From Cliona cf. orientalis (taxonomy: Eukaryota; Porifera; Demospongiae; Clionaida; Clionaidae), in contig OZ005696.1 in the NCBI GenBank assembly GCA_963930775.1, positions 1,364,001 to 1,428,000 on the forward strand: 64,000 bases of DNA, in the 5' to 3' direction. The notes beneath the pieces are model-generated. The model did not search any database. It worked only from the letters and a program-made list of their open reading frames with translations, and had not been told where the DNA came from. Below are positions 24,101-33,496 of this stretch, one piece after another (positions within the stretch are counted from its first letter, which is position 1; each line of letters opens with the position of its first letter). The position numbers and the translations under genes were made by a program.

Positions 24101-27100
24101 GAAACAAAGAATTCGGCTCTCGCTATGATGAAATTATGATGAAATGATGATGAAACCTATGATGAAACCTATGATGAAATTATGATGTAATTTCTGTGAA
24201 ACTGTTTCAAAATGTTTAGCGCGCATGAAAGGTTGTTGGGACCCAGAATTCGAACCTAGCGTAGAAGACATCGTGGACTATCGATGAGATATGGCGATTT
24301 TCTCGGTTCGCTTTCTTTGGCGAGCTCGCACTCCGGGGGATTTCCCTATTCAGTCGAGCACATGGCGGGTGAAGGTCAACCGGCTCAAGCCGCGCGCCCC
24401 AATATTGTACACGTATACGGAGCATGCGCAGTTTGTCGATGTGTCCTAGTTCGAATTTATGGCGGCGTGTTCGTGAGGGACTCTGGACGTAGTCTCAAAG
24501 TTTTTCATTATCTCCCCAGTAGCAATTTACTTTTCTGTGGTTATGAGGTAATTATGGTGTAATTATGATGAAACCTATGGTGTAATCTATGAGGTAATTA
24601 TGAGAAAATTTAGGGCCTCGCTGGAGCCTTTCTGGGACTTGAAAATCAGTAAATATGTAGAGTATCTTACGCGTGTATCCAGCGAATACATTACAAGCTG
24701 AGCGCTACTTTCTCTGAGAAGTACTGTTGGTTGAACTTCACGTGTTTTCTTGGCTTACGTAATGCCGTGGATAAATAAAGCTAGCCTTGCGCTATATATA
24801 GCACTCGTTGTCACAAGGGGCTGTCCCACGCGCGACTGCAGCAGCGTGACCAACCTGAAGTTCGGAAGGAATACTGTACTGTCGAGTTCGTCTCTGTGAT
24901 TGAAGCATCGAAACTTGTCGCTGTCAAGGCTGAGAGTCCATCTTAGACGTCATCTCCATGATTTCTGGGGCGAGCATCGATCGATGTGTACGCATTCTAT
25001 TGATGACCTTTTACCACATGCACCATTCATTACACTATGCAGCTACTGGGGAGATGGTCAAGGGTTCATTAAATCTACAATTTAATAGAGTCAACTTGAT
25101 GAGGAAGCCTTACTGCTTGTGATAGCACTGCAATTAGCATTAGCATGACTTTAAAAAGATATTGGGAGGGAATATATATCCTGGGGCTCCCCCTTCTAAA
25201 TTTCTGTTAATGATCTTTCCCTACACATAATATACATGTATGCTATTTTGCATGTACGTATTGTAGTAAGCACAGTCAGCTAATGGTATGATCCTCTTCC
25301 TGCGGGGTGTCTACAAGCCCTCGATTGATAGGCATGATAAAAAAGTATGCACTGTTGTGGCATGCATGTAAGTATAATGTGATGGAAAACACTAGTGAAT
25401 ACCAAGGGGGGGGGGGGTGAGTGAAGCAAGCCCCCTGTCGATACTAGACCTCAAAATTTTGCATTTTTTGTCCAGATGATAGTTTAATAACATAGTACAT
25501 ATTACAGACTACATTACCCCTTATCCACATATGTGACCGTATCTGACAAAACCCGGCATATGGGATCCACGCGCTATTAGCGCAATGCGCGTTTTTAGTC
25601 AAAAAATGTCAAAGTCCAGATTTTGTCGCATACATGTCGAACAACCCTTCTTTTATTACTGTTGCCGTCTTTTACGGAGGCTAGTCGTGCTATACGACAC
25701 TAACCTTCAGAAATTAAAGTAAATAATATTTGTGTTGACTTATCACTTTATTTTGTGTGTAAATCTGTATACTAGTACTTTATTGCATGTTTGTGCATAT
25801 GGAAAATTAATTTTCTTGAAGATGTTGTGTGGTGATGACACATGCATTGATGGATAAGCCTTAAAATTTATTCTGTTCAGGCTTAGTACAGTTTTTAGTG
25901 TTAGCTAAGAATTTTGAGTCAAAATGTACTCTTGGTTGGTATTGGCTATGTGCCCCTTGCATAGAACATGATAGTCAAGGGCATCAGTTATGATTCTGGT
26001 CACATGACTCCTACAGCAAAAGTTGAGGTAACAAGTTGCTTTGTTATTCACATACAGTGTCGAATACAACAGTATTGGTGATGCTAGTGCTCAAGCTCTG
26101 GCAGAAGGTCTCCAACACTGCATTAATTTTCAAGAGCTAAAGTAAGCAAGTTACGTACAACATGCACACCCCTACTAGTATTGTAAGAGAGCAAGTAGCT
26201 TCAAAGCCAAAGAATGATGAAGGTTGTAACCAGAATTAATAACTATGCTGTTGCTATACATATACAACGAAAAATATTTTTCAGACAATCAATTTTCTTA
26301 TATAGTTCGTGTCCTAACCTGGAGGGCATAAAAGATGCGCTCTCCTACAAGTTCAGAAGACTCACGATTGGTCAGAATTGGTGTGCCGTGTGCACAAACG
26401 AGGTTGCCAGGGCCTAGGGGCCGTAGAGATGTATTCTTGAGCTCGAGCGAGCAGTGCAAGCGCCGCGCGTTTCGACAGGCCTGCTCAGCAGGCCACCGAG
26501 CCTCAAGCGAAGCGATAGGTGATGTCTGCTCTTTGTCAGATTCGACGTTCGAGCGGAGTGAGAACGTCGCCATTACATGGTGAGTTTAAGCAGCTACTCT
26601 TGGCCTGGAGTGAGGGGTGTGGTCTACGGTGCTGCTTTCATCTGTGCATGCACACTGTACTAACTGGCACTAGATTGTACATACGTAGCATGCATGCTGT
26701 TAGTAGTATTCAGTCATAATAATTATTATTATCCCACAATTGTTACATCAAACATACTTGTAGCACACATAATTGTATTTAACAGTTCAATGCCGTATTT
26801 CACACATAGACAACGTAGTCCTTGGTGTATATAAAATTATGTATCCTAAATCGCAAATATTTTGTTATTAAAATATTTTCAGACAGCCTGGCTTGTGTGA
26901 ACACACTATTAATAATAATGCAGTATAGGGTCGTTTATCCGAAAATTATTTAACACGAAAAATTATCGCACAAAATATTTGCGATATATGGCACTATGTT
27001 GTTAATCCATCACCTGGATAAAATAATCAAAATCTGGAGGTTTAGTATCAATAGGCACTGCCCCCCACCCCCCACCCCCGCACCCACTAGTGTTTTCTAT

Positions 27101-28062
27101 CACATTATTGCTACACACCTGCATACATGCCACAGCGTTATATTATTAACCCTCGGCGCATGCGCGAGGGGTACGGTAGTCGTTCTGTGTGTGTGTGTGT
27201 GTCATGCGCTTGCTCTCACAATTTGTCAAGTCGCCAAATTTAAAATTCGCCAATATCTTTAAGGGACTGATTCGCCAAATTTAATGCTCTCCAAATTAAC
27301 CGCTATACGGTATGCAGACTAGCTATAGCTATTGCGCCGAGGGTTTTGCACTATAGTGCTTCATTATTATGGTGATCATGATGGTACCGTAAATCGCGAA
27401 TAGTTCGTGTCTAAAATATTTCATGCGATAAATTTTCACGTTAAATAATTTTCGGACAAATGACCCTGTACCTATTATCGTTAATATTGCGCATGTATTT
27501 TCGTGGCGTTTAATTTTCGCACAAGCCAGGCTGTCCGAAAATATTTTAACATCGAAATATTCGCGATTTACGGTATTACATTTTGATTCTTATTTAGCTC
27601 ACAGTCAAATAATCTGACTGACAGCAGTATTGGCTCCCTCAGTCAGCTCATAAGAACAGCCAAACAACTTAACGGATTATAGTGAGTTTATATGATGGAT
27701 ACACATAAATTAATTTTTAACATACAACAACTGAACTACAGACAATGATTATGCCATACTTCACAGTGGGGTGTTTTCTCACTACAGCCTTTGGAATAAT
27801 CATTTCACTGATGGTGGACAGAGGGCATTGAAAGCAGCAGCAGAGGAGAGAAATTCATATCCTGACTTTGCCAAACTAGATGTCACATTAACGTAAGTGC
27901 ATTTGCCAGACCAGTACTAGTGCAGTGATTCAAACTCTCCCATTGAAGTGAGAATTGGTCATGTGACACTGCACCTCATACTTACTGTTCATGGTTGTCT
28001 TCTTCAGGCGTTTCTGGGTCTCCAGAAGAGGAGAGATGGGTGTAGAGTGGCCAGGGAAATAG
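12133..28062 (+). CDS. Death-domain NLR: Death, repetitive Ser-rich linker, NACHT, LRR ladder (20 exons, start exon not found)
   Basis: Predicted cytosolic NLR-type innate sensor, about 1,556 codons visible. Exons: 12133-12304, 12475-12767, 13070-13666, 14122-14652, 15381-15587, 16382-18143, 18248-18328, 18433-18516, 18679-18765, 18831-18896, 18968-19012, 19075-19155, 20182-20265, 20842-20925, 20990-21073, 22635-22718, 26058-26141, 27598-27681, 27788-27892, 28008-28062 (TAG). Every junction is GT-AG and keeps frame. Exons 1-2 encode a Death domain (IADKMCEWEGAIAEQLGL; then WKRKLGSGATYNDLIKAF). Exons 3-5 are a Ser/Lys/Glu-rich linker built of repeated units (SGSMERKDDLLK, LGGGTRSDTKQSSSL). Exon 6 holds NACHT: Walker A GRSGCGKTT, Walker B FALDGLDEY, ASRP, and FLHITFQEFLSACHIV. 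Exons 7-19 code LRRs, many as one 28-residue repeat per 84-nt exon, all phase 2. The first exon starts mid-codon, so an upstream exon with the ATG is missing from my model. Confidence 0.85.
12808..13013 (+). repeat. Direct repeat in NLR intron 2
   Basis: A block of about 53 bp (starting GGGTTATCTAGGATTGCC, then GACAGTCCTAGGATG) occurs at 12808-12858 and again at 12962-13013. A C-rich simple stretch (CCCCAACCCC, CCATACCCTAACACTAACC) lies between. CCTAGGA and TCCTAGG phrases make local inverted pairs. It is intronic and noncoding. Confidence 0.6.
19200..20008. mobile_element. GC-rich long-inverted-repeat element in an LRR intron
   Basis: The left end 19203-19320 (GTGGCTGAGAGGGACACTGC, then GGCCGCCAAAGGGCTGCCC) mirrors 19880-20000 (GGGCGGCCCTTTGGCGGCC, then GGCAGTGTCCTTCTCGGCCAC). 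Imperfect arms of about 120 bp enclose about 550 bp. The inner right part (about 19763-19825, with ACCCCTTGCGCATGTG) belongs to another repeat also found at 62500-62545. It separates two LRR exons. Confidence 0.65.
21285..21424. mobile_element. Short foldback element in an LRR intron
   Basis: TTGCCATAGTAGAACGACGA at 21286 is mirrored by TCGTCGTTCTACTATGGCAA ending at 21423. An inner inverted pair (CGAGTTCATTGCC and GGCAATGAACGAG; TTGTTACTCG-type centre) makes the whole piece able to fold into a hairpin. Larger arms TATTTATCGTATATTT (21426) and AATATACGATAAATA (about 21821) suggest a second, nested element to 21836. Confidence 0.65.
23267..23325 (-). pseudogene. Truncated LRR exon, inverted relative to the host gene
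   Basis: Read on the minus strand, this matches the LRR exon at 20990-21073: an acceptor (ACATGTACAG) is followed by ENKISVAGAQALAESLQH-type coding, and homology then stops at about 23267, about 25 nt short of the usual 84. It lies in the intron between LRR exons 22635-22718 and 26058-26141 of the plus-strand gene. Confidence 0.65.
23410..23493 (-). other. Intact 84-nt LRR exon in inverted orientation
   Basis: On the minus strand, this stretch has an acceptor (TTACAG), an 84-nt open segment in the same phase 2 as the plus-strand LRR exons (GNNIGTAGALSLAKSLQHC, then TNLQEL), and a GTGAGT donor. No stop is present. It cannot be spliced into the host transcript in this orientation. It shows that LRR exons are duplicated and inverted within the locus. 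Confidence 0.7.
23548..23574 (+). repeat. Poly-G tract
   Basis: An almost pure run of G over 20 bases inside an NLR intron. Its length should be treated with caution because homopolymer runs are prone to sequencing error. Confidence 0.8.
23656..24500 (+). repeat. Two tandem copies of a TIR-bounded repeat unit of about 420 bp
   Basis: Unit 1 (about 23660-24070) and unit 2 (about 24082-24495) are nearly identical over most of their length (GTTGTTGGGACCCAGAATTC, TTTCCCTATTCAGTCGAGC, TATGGCGGCGT). Each begins with ACGTCCAGAGTCCCAATTA and ends with GAGGGACTCTGGACGTAGTC, an inverted pair. This looks like a tandem dimer of a non-autonomous element. Between them lie ATGATGAAA-type tandem motifs. ORFs 23787 and 24284 are just copies of the repeat. 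Confidence 0.7.
25696..25718 (+). pseudogene. Truncated 3' end of an LRR exon
   Basis: ACACTAACCTTCAGAAATTAAA followed by GTAAATAATA matches the last quarter of the exon at 20990-21073 plus its donor. The next 200 bp match the intron after that exon (21074-21270). It is a leftover of a duplication that carried exon end plus intron. Confidence 0.65.
27386..27574. mobile_element. TIR element D with ACCGTAAATCGCGAATA ends
   Basis: ACCGTAAATCGCGAATA at the left is exactly mirrored by TATTCGCGATTTACGGT at the right, with TA outside both ends. Diverged relatives appear at about 26840-26995, from 36571 (ACCGTAAATCGATCATGAA) and near 54963 (ACCGTAGATTTGCAAAATTT). The shared phrase CAGCCTGGCTTGTG ties these copies together. 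Confidence 0.7.
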
Positions 28063-28809
28063 ATAGTGATGACCACACTGGACTACATGCACCTGACTCT
28101 ACTGCAGGAGCTAGGGCATAGGTGTGTCCTGTACAATACTAGTAGAATAGCTCTATTTATTAGGCTGGTAATGATTAGCTGTAGATGTATACAAATATCT
28201 CATGCTTACTAATTTTTTTTAATTACAAGTTTGTGGCTTTCTATTTTCTGTATAATTTTTATAAGGCATCTACAATATTGTTTCAAGGGAGCCGACACAC
28301 TGAGCAGAATAATTATCCAGAATCACCATGCACGTACATAATAATGGCATAGTACACCTGCACAGTACAAGCATACAATTGCAATGCAATCAGACAGCCT
28401 GTACACCATCAAGAATAGATGACTCTTGATACCATGGGTCAGGTTTTGCATGAGCAAATTGGGGAAAGGTCGTCACATTTATATGCTCCTTCTCTTAGGG
28501 GTGGGATCTAGGGACAAGATTTCATTTGTGTGCAGGGGGGTGGAGCTGGAGATTGTTCATGGTTGGATCCTGGGGTCCAACGCGCCATGGATATTGGGAC
28601 CCCTGGTCCATTGATACTGAAGCATTGACACACCCCCCCCCCCCCCCAACACACGTACAAGCCCGTGTTTCAGCTGTATTTTGACTCCATGTTTTAGTGT
28701 TTTATCTATCATACATGATCATTAAATTTGTCTTTCTACCATGGCTGCAATCTATCATGAATACCCATACACTTAATTTATTGCACACATACAAAAAGTT
28801 GTATGTTTA
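28063..28809. other. Intergenic region between convergent NLR and RSPH14 genes
   Basis: About 750 bp with a poly-C run at 28628-28646 and no supported gene. On the minus strand an AATAAA signal lies at 28777-28782, about 28 bp past the RSPH14 stop, a good candidate for its polyadenylation signal. The ORF at 28426-28614 lacks support. Confidence 0.5.
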
Positions 28810-31544
28810 TCAAGGTTTCCATGTGATTACTCTGTTTGCTGTAGTCGCTGCTTTCACCACCATTTCACTCGAGTCTTCAGAAATGAGCTCTTCCAACTGT
28901 GTGTATGTGCATGAGGGAGAGAGGTGTGCATACTGATGATGGGGGCTTAGTGTCATGCTCATACCTTTGGTAGACAGGCTTGTAGCTCAGCCTTGGCCTT
29001 GGGAGCTTCGGCCAGCAGAGTGAGAGCCTTTATTGTGTTGAGTCTCACTTCAGAGTTGATATCACTAAGCAGTGGGACCAACTTGTCCAGAGCTGCGGCC
29101 TCCAGGACTGCATACTTACCCTTTGTGATCACTGCAACGCTAGAAAAGACAAGGAGTGCAATGTTTGTCATAATATTATAATAATATTCGTACATGCATG
29201 TAAGCTTGGTAATTGATTTCCTGTATCTTTAGTAGCTACATAATAAATTAAGCACGTAGGAACGAGGCCTTCAACAGTAGATAGCTATGTGTATAATAAT
29301 GTTACCTTGCCATACATGTACACACATGATGTGTACTTGACATACGATCATTATCACATCACTACATACCTCATAAGAGCAGCTGCAGCCTGAGCTCTGA
29401 TAAAGCTGTCAATATCTCCCAGTAGGCCCACCAAGAGTGAGATACATCCGCAGCTGCAGGTGATCTCCTTTCCCTCAAAAGGCAGCGTCAGATCGAAGAT
29501 GATCCTGGCAGCTTGGCCGCGAAGGCAGCAGGATTTGTGCTTCAGTATCTCTGTACACTTCTGTATGGTGTTGCAGTAGATGGCCTGGGTTGTGTCCACT
29601 TGAAAGCACCAGTGAAGGGTGTGCATAATCACTTCCTACAAATATTATTGCATGCATGAACACAATGTCATGATTATCAATAATGCATACAACTTACAAC
29701 TTGCAATTTACCTTCTGATCCGACCCCCCCCCCCCCCCCCCCCCCCCAAAGCATTGAAGTCAGTGACAAGTTTGGCCTGGAGATGAGGCTAAGGACCTTA
29801 GGGGTAGGTAAATTATGCTAATTTTTTGGCCTATAATGCTATTCTCAAATGCTCAAAAAATCCTCCAGAAGTGCACCTATAATTCCCAATACACTGCCCA
29901 TTATGCTCAAGTTGAACCGACCATAATGTCAACAAATGAGACATGAGGAGAGTCAGTCACACTATCGTAGAGTGCAGCCATTTCAATTTTACATGTATTC
30001 GGATTCGAAAGTGGGTACCAGCTGATTGATCAACCCTTTACAAGTCCATAATGTGTAGTCCAGACATTGTGTCAAAGGTCAATTCACAGCTACTTGCAAT
30101 TGTGTGCCCTAAAATTCTCAAAATTATGCCAGTCGATGCCTATAATGCTATATAGCATAATTCTCAAATGCTTACACACACCTATTATGTTCAAAATTAT
30201 TCCAGCATAATTTACCTACCCCTAGCTAAGGTCCCTTATGAATAAGACATGGCTTACCCTTATTTCTGTGGCTTCTTCTTCGACTAATTTCTCCACACAC
30301 AGAGGGACAAGACCGGCAGCCACTGTTCCACTTGCCCCTGTAATCAGTGTAACCTAATTATCAGTGCTCCAACCTATAGTGATGTGAAATTTCAATACAG
30401 GTAGTTGACTTACCTTCCTTTATCCTAGCGCACATTTCCACAGCTTTGTGGGCAGCATATCGAACTTCATACTCCTTGTCTGAAAACTAACCAATCACAA
30501 TAATAATAATATTATTCTCATAGCTATCATGATAGCATTATCCTTACCAGTTTGGAGAGTGCAGTAATCATATCTAGGTCTAGAAAAGCTTGCCTTCCAA
30601 GTGAATGTTCTGAAATTTTAAAAAATGTAATGGTGAGAAGTTGTGATGTGAACCCTTATCATGTATGTCTATCTTACGGGCAATGATTCCCAGGACGTTG
30701 GCACTCCTCTCCCTCACCACTCCATCCTCATCCTCCAAAAGGCACTTCAATGTCATAGCCAAACCTGACAAAATTAATATTAATTTTTAGCATACCTATT
30801 AATTTTAGTAATCAAGTTTGAGAGCCTACATGTAAGTTTAACTATTTATTAATAGGCATAGATAACACAATGTAATCTACATGTACATAGTGTGTTACTG
30901 TATATCGATGCAGTGATGCTATGTTATAGTTAGACTATAGCCTTGAGTGGTTTATTTGAATTGTACGCGAGAGGCGGGCATTTAAACCATGAGGCGAAGC
31001 CGAGTGGTTTAAATGCACGCCTCGAGCGTACAATTCAAATAAATCACAATAAGACTATAGTCTAAGTGGCTTGTACTATGACCGCCAACTGTGGTATATG
31101 AAAGTTATACCACGGCTCTATGCCCATAGTAAATACATGCGTTATCTGCCAGCTGTGGTATATGGAAGTTATACCACGGCTGTTACTCCACAGTATGCAC
31201 AGTGGGCAGACAGTGGTTTACATTGTATATACTACAGGCGGTGCCTTTGATCTTTACTCTAGTCATAGTACAAGTAATTTTGTACCTTCTCTTAGAGCTG
31301 AGGCAAGATTTTCTCTCTTATGCATGACATCAGCTAGCAGCAGGAGGGCTTGCTGACGCACTGCAAGCTCAGAGCTCTGCAACTCGCGGTTCTAGAAAGA
31401 ATCCAGTATGATTCATTGTGGCAAACTTTTATCAGATAGTAGGCCTATGCTTACCAGCTTTGGAAGAGCTCTGTCTCCATATGCTAGGTTGGATTTGCTG
31501 GGATCATAGATTGGAAGACGAGTGCTGACTCTCGGGGTAGCCAT
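28810..31544 (-). CDS. RSPH14: Radial spoke head 14 homolog (armadillo-repeat ciliary protein), 341 aa
   Basis: Axonemal radial-spoke-associated armadillo/HEAT-repeat protein of motile cilia (also called RTDR1). Nine exons, in order on the minus strand: 31544-31455, 31391-31286, 30764-30678, 30609-30548, 30486-30414, 30337-30258, 29635-29370, 29139-28965, 28896-28810. Phases join without break to 342 codons including stop, close to the usual vertebrate length. The N-terminus has LPIYDPSKSNLAYG then RALPKL, the hallmark of this family. The middle is repeated alpha-helical units (LEDEDGVVRERSANVLGIIA, VPLLSDINSEVRLNTIKALT). The C-terminus ends RVITWKP. The start ATG at 31544 is the family start. 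It is divergently paired, 116 bp apart, with the cysteine-rich membrane gene. An RFX X-box lies 54 bp upstream of the ATG. Confidence 0.93.
29724..29748 (+). repeat. Poly-C tract in an RSPH14 intron
   Basis: Uninterrupted C run of about 20 bases; intronic. Simple-sequence length is uncertain. Confidence 0.8.
30933..31062. mobile_element. Foldback (long hairpin) element in an RSPH14 intron
   Basis: Arms of about 60 bp: GACTATAGCCTTGAGTGG, then TTTATTTGAATTGTACGCGA on the left, and TCGAGCGTACAATTCAAATA, then GACTATAGTC on the right. The centre is ATGAGGCGAAGCC. Nearly the whole unit is self-complementary. Just downstream, two copies of a smaller hairpin (TGTGGTATATG then GTTATACCACGG) lie at 31088-31178. 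Confidence 0.7.
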
Positions 31545-31597
31545 CCTATGTAATTCTGTTCCTGTGCACGTACCTCGGCCTCAAAGCTGATGTTTGG

Positions 31598-31611
31598 GTT
31601 GCTATAGTAAC
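31598..31611. promoter_or_regulatory. RFX X-box in the RSPH14 / membrane-protein divergent promoter
   Basis: GTTGCTATAGTAAC is a near-perfect inverted X-box (consensus GTNRCC, 0-3 bases, RGYAAC, with one deviation per half). It lies 54 bp upstream of the RSPH14 ATG and 50 bp upstream of the opposite gene's ATG. RFX factors control motile-cilium genes in animals (established). That it drives RSPH14 here is inference. Confidence 0.65.
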
Positions 31612-31660
31612 CAGGTGGTTACACCCATTTTTCTAAATAAAGCGCAACATACTGCTGGGG

Positions 31661-33013
31661 ATGTCTGGACTCGGCGATCTGTTGCTGAATGAGGTATGCT
31701 TCTTCGCTTTGGACTCCTTTATATCCGCATTTACACGTCTATCCCTCTATAGACCACCTTCTCGGGGGATTCAACTCCTACCCCTGGCCCTAGCTCTAGC
31801 TCTGCCCCCCAAGATATCATCACTGAAGGGGAAGGTGATGTTCTCGGTATCTCCTCGCAGCCCGTACCCCCGGGGCCATCATTGCTGGCATCGCCTGTCT
31901 TCCCCGTAGCTGCAGTACTGGTCATTGTCTTTGTGGCATTCCTGCTGACTATTATCATAACGCTCATCATCAGGAAATGTTTAGTGGTAAGTTAGTTCAG
32001 TGAGTGTAGAGATGTGAAGCATGCAATTATTGTTAGTATACGATGATGATGTCACAATTTCAGTACCAACTATTATTACAGAGACATCCATTAATATCAA
32101 CAAAAAAATATGGGCAAGAATGTATTAGCTAATTTAGCTAATTAGCTAATGAATACATGTTCATGCACGCCTCTATTAAAAACTTGCTTGCAGTTTGCAG
32201 TGCAGCTCAGATCCCTTATCTACTCCTAGTAGCAGAAATATGTTCAGAATGACCCTAACCCTGGGACAGTTACATAGGGCTTTGAGTGTATTAAAGATGG
32301 CTGGGTGATACGGTACCATGCAGGGCTGAGCTGACAGATGAGACTGCGAAATAATGAGAGTAGAACAAAGTCTCTATTCTCGTATATCTTACAATCCCTA
32401 TACTGCTATTGACGTAATATCATCTTTTCCCCATACACTCAGCACCGTGGTGTTCAGATGCCTTGTGACTGTAAGGGTAGCTCAGCCATGACCTGCACTG
32501 GAGGGGAGACTTCCTGCTACGAGAGAGAAGGCTGCAGAGAGCTACTGGAGACGATGGACTGCACCACGCCAGACTGCAGGGTGTGGCTAGACAATGTATG
32601 CCCAACTAAACAGGTGAGAAATTCCATTAACCAGTTACCACAATTGATCCTCATTGATTGTTTTTTTTGAGGGGGTTTTTAATCATATAATACATTGTAC
32701 GCTGTATCATAATTATTCTGCATCTCACCCCCCCCTCTCTCTCTCCCTCCCTCCCCTCCCTCCCACTCTCTCACAGCAATGTGCAGTCTCCTGTGCAATG
32801 CTCTGCAGTTGTTTCTGCTGCCATGCGGTGGCTGATGCATGTCAGGATGTCCAGCTGTGTCCCGACTGTTCTGCTCTACAGTGCCCCGAAATGGAGTGCT
32901 GTGATGGCTGCCAGTTTAAGATAGCCATACCCGAGTGTGACCACGTCTCCTGCCTCTGCTTCGAGTGTGGCAGGCCGGCTCGAGGAGGAGCACCAAGAAC
33001 TAATCTAGCTTAA
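31661..33013 (+). CDS. Cysteine-rich single-pass membrane protein, 224 aa, family not recognised
   Basis: Four exons in phase 0: 31661-31693, 31753-31986, 32443-32613, 32777-33013 (TAA). The first 60-odd residues are Ser/Pro/Thr-rich (STPTPGPSSSSAP) with no signal peptide. A strong hydrophobic segment follows (VAAVLVIVFVAFLLTIIITL, about residues 64-83), then RKC. The rest is cysteine-rich in spaced pairs (CDCKG, CTTPDC, CSCFCC, CPDC, CPEMECCDGC, CLCFEC), which would suit disulfides or metal binding. The orientation looks like a type III or signal-anchor protein; which side the Cys-rich part faces is not clear. It shares the RSPH14 promoter and X-box, so a ciliary role is possible but unproven. 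A CT-rich tract precedes exon 4 and serves as its polypyrimidine tract. Confidence 0.75.
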
Positions 33014-33496
33014 TTTGCCACGTAGTGTCATGCCATGTAGTCCACCCCCTCGCCCCATGCATGCTGGCTTTCTCCCAGCTATAGTTGCTTATTTTAAACT
33101 GCTGCATGCAAACATAATTCATCTCATAGCCTCTGGCCTTCATCACTTTTATGTTCTATAATAATTATTTCATCCATTAATAATTTTTTTATCTCCTTTT
33201 TAAATAATTATACAATATACATCTTCAAAACATTTTCATCAATCCATTTTGTGCAAGTTCGGATCCTCTCATGATCCGATTGCCTGGCTGCAAGGCTAGA
33301 AGCAGAAAACTTTAGTGTACACCACCGTGCCACCAATTTACGTATCTTTCCACTCTCGATCATTCACTAACCATACACCATTTGATCACAGATTCAACAT
33401 ATAGTGTATGATGTTATCATCTTTAATATTAATTAAACTCAAAACACATTCACAGGTCACCTAACTTAGACTAACATAATAATATTATGCTATTTG
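33014..33496. other. Intergenic between convergent genes, no gene seen
   Basis: AT-rich 480 bp between the stop codons of the membrane-protein gene (+) and the Rho GEF gene (-). No ORF, repeat arm or RNA gene is recognised. Confidence 0.4.

Noticed and set aside
23656..24500. Tandem protein-coding ORFs (94 and 92 codons) at 23787 and 24284
   Set aside because: They are the same frame of a duplicated TIR-bounded repeat, with no splice or family support.
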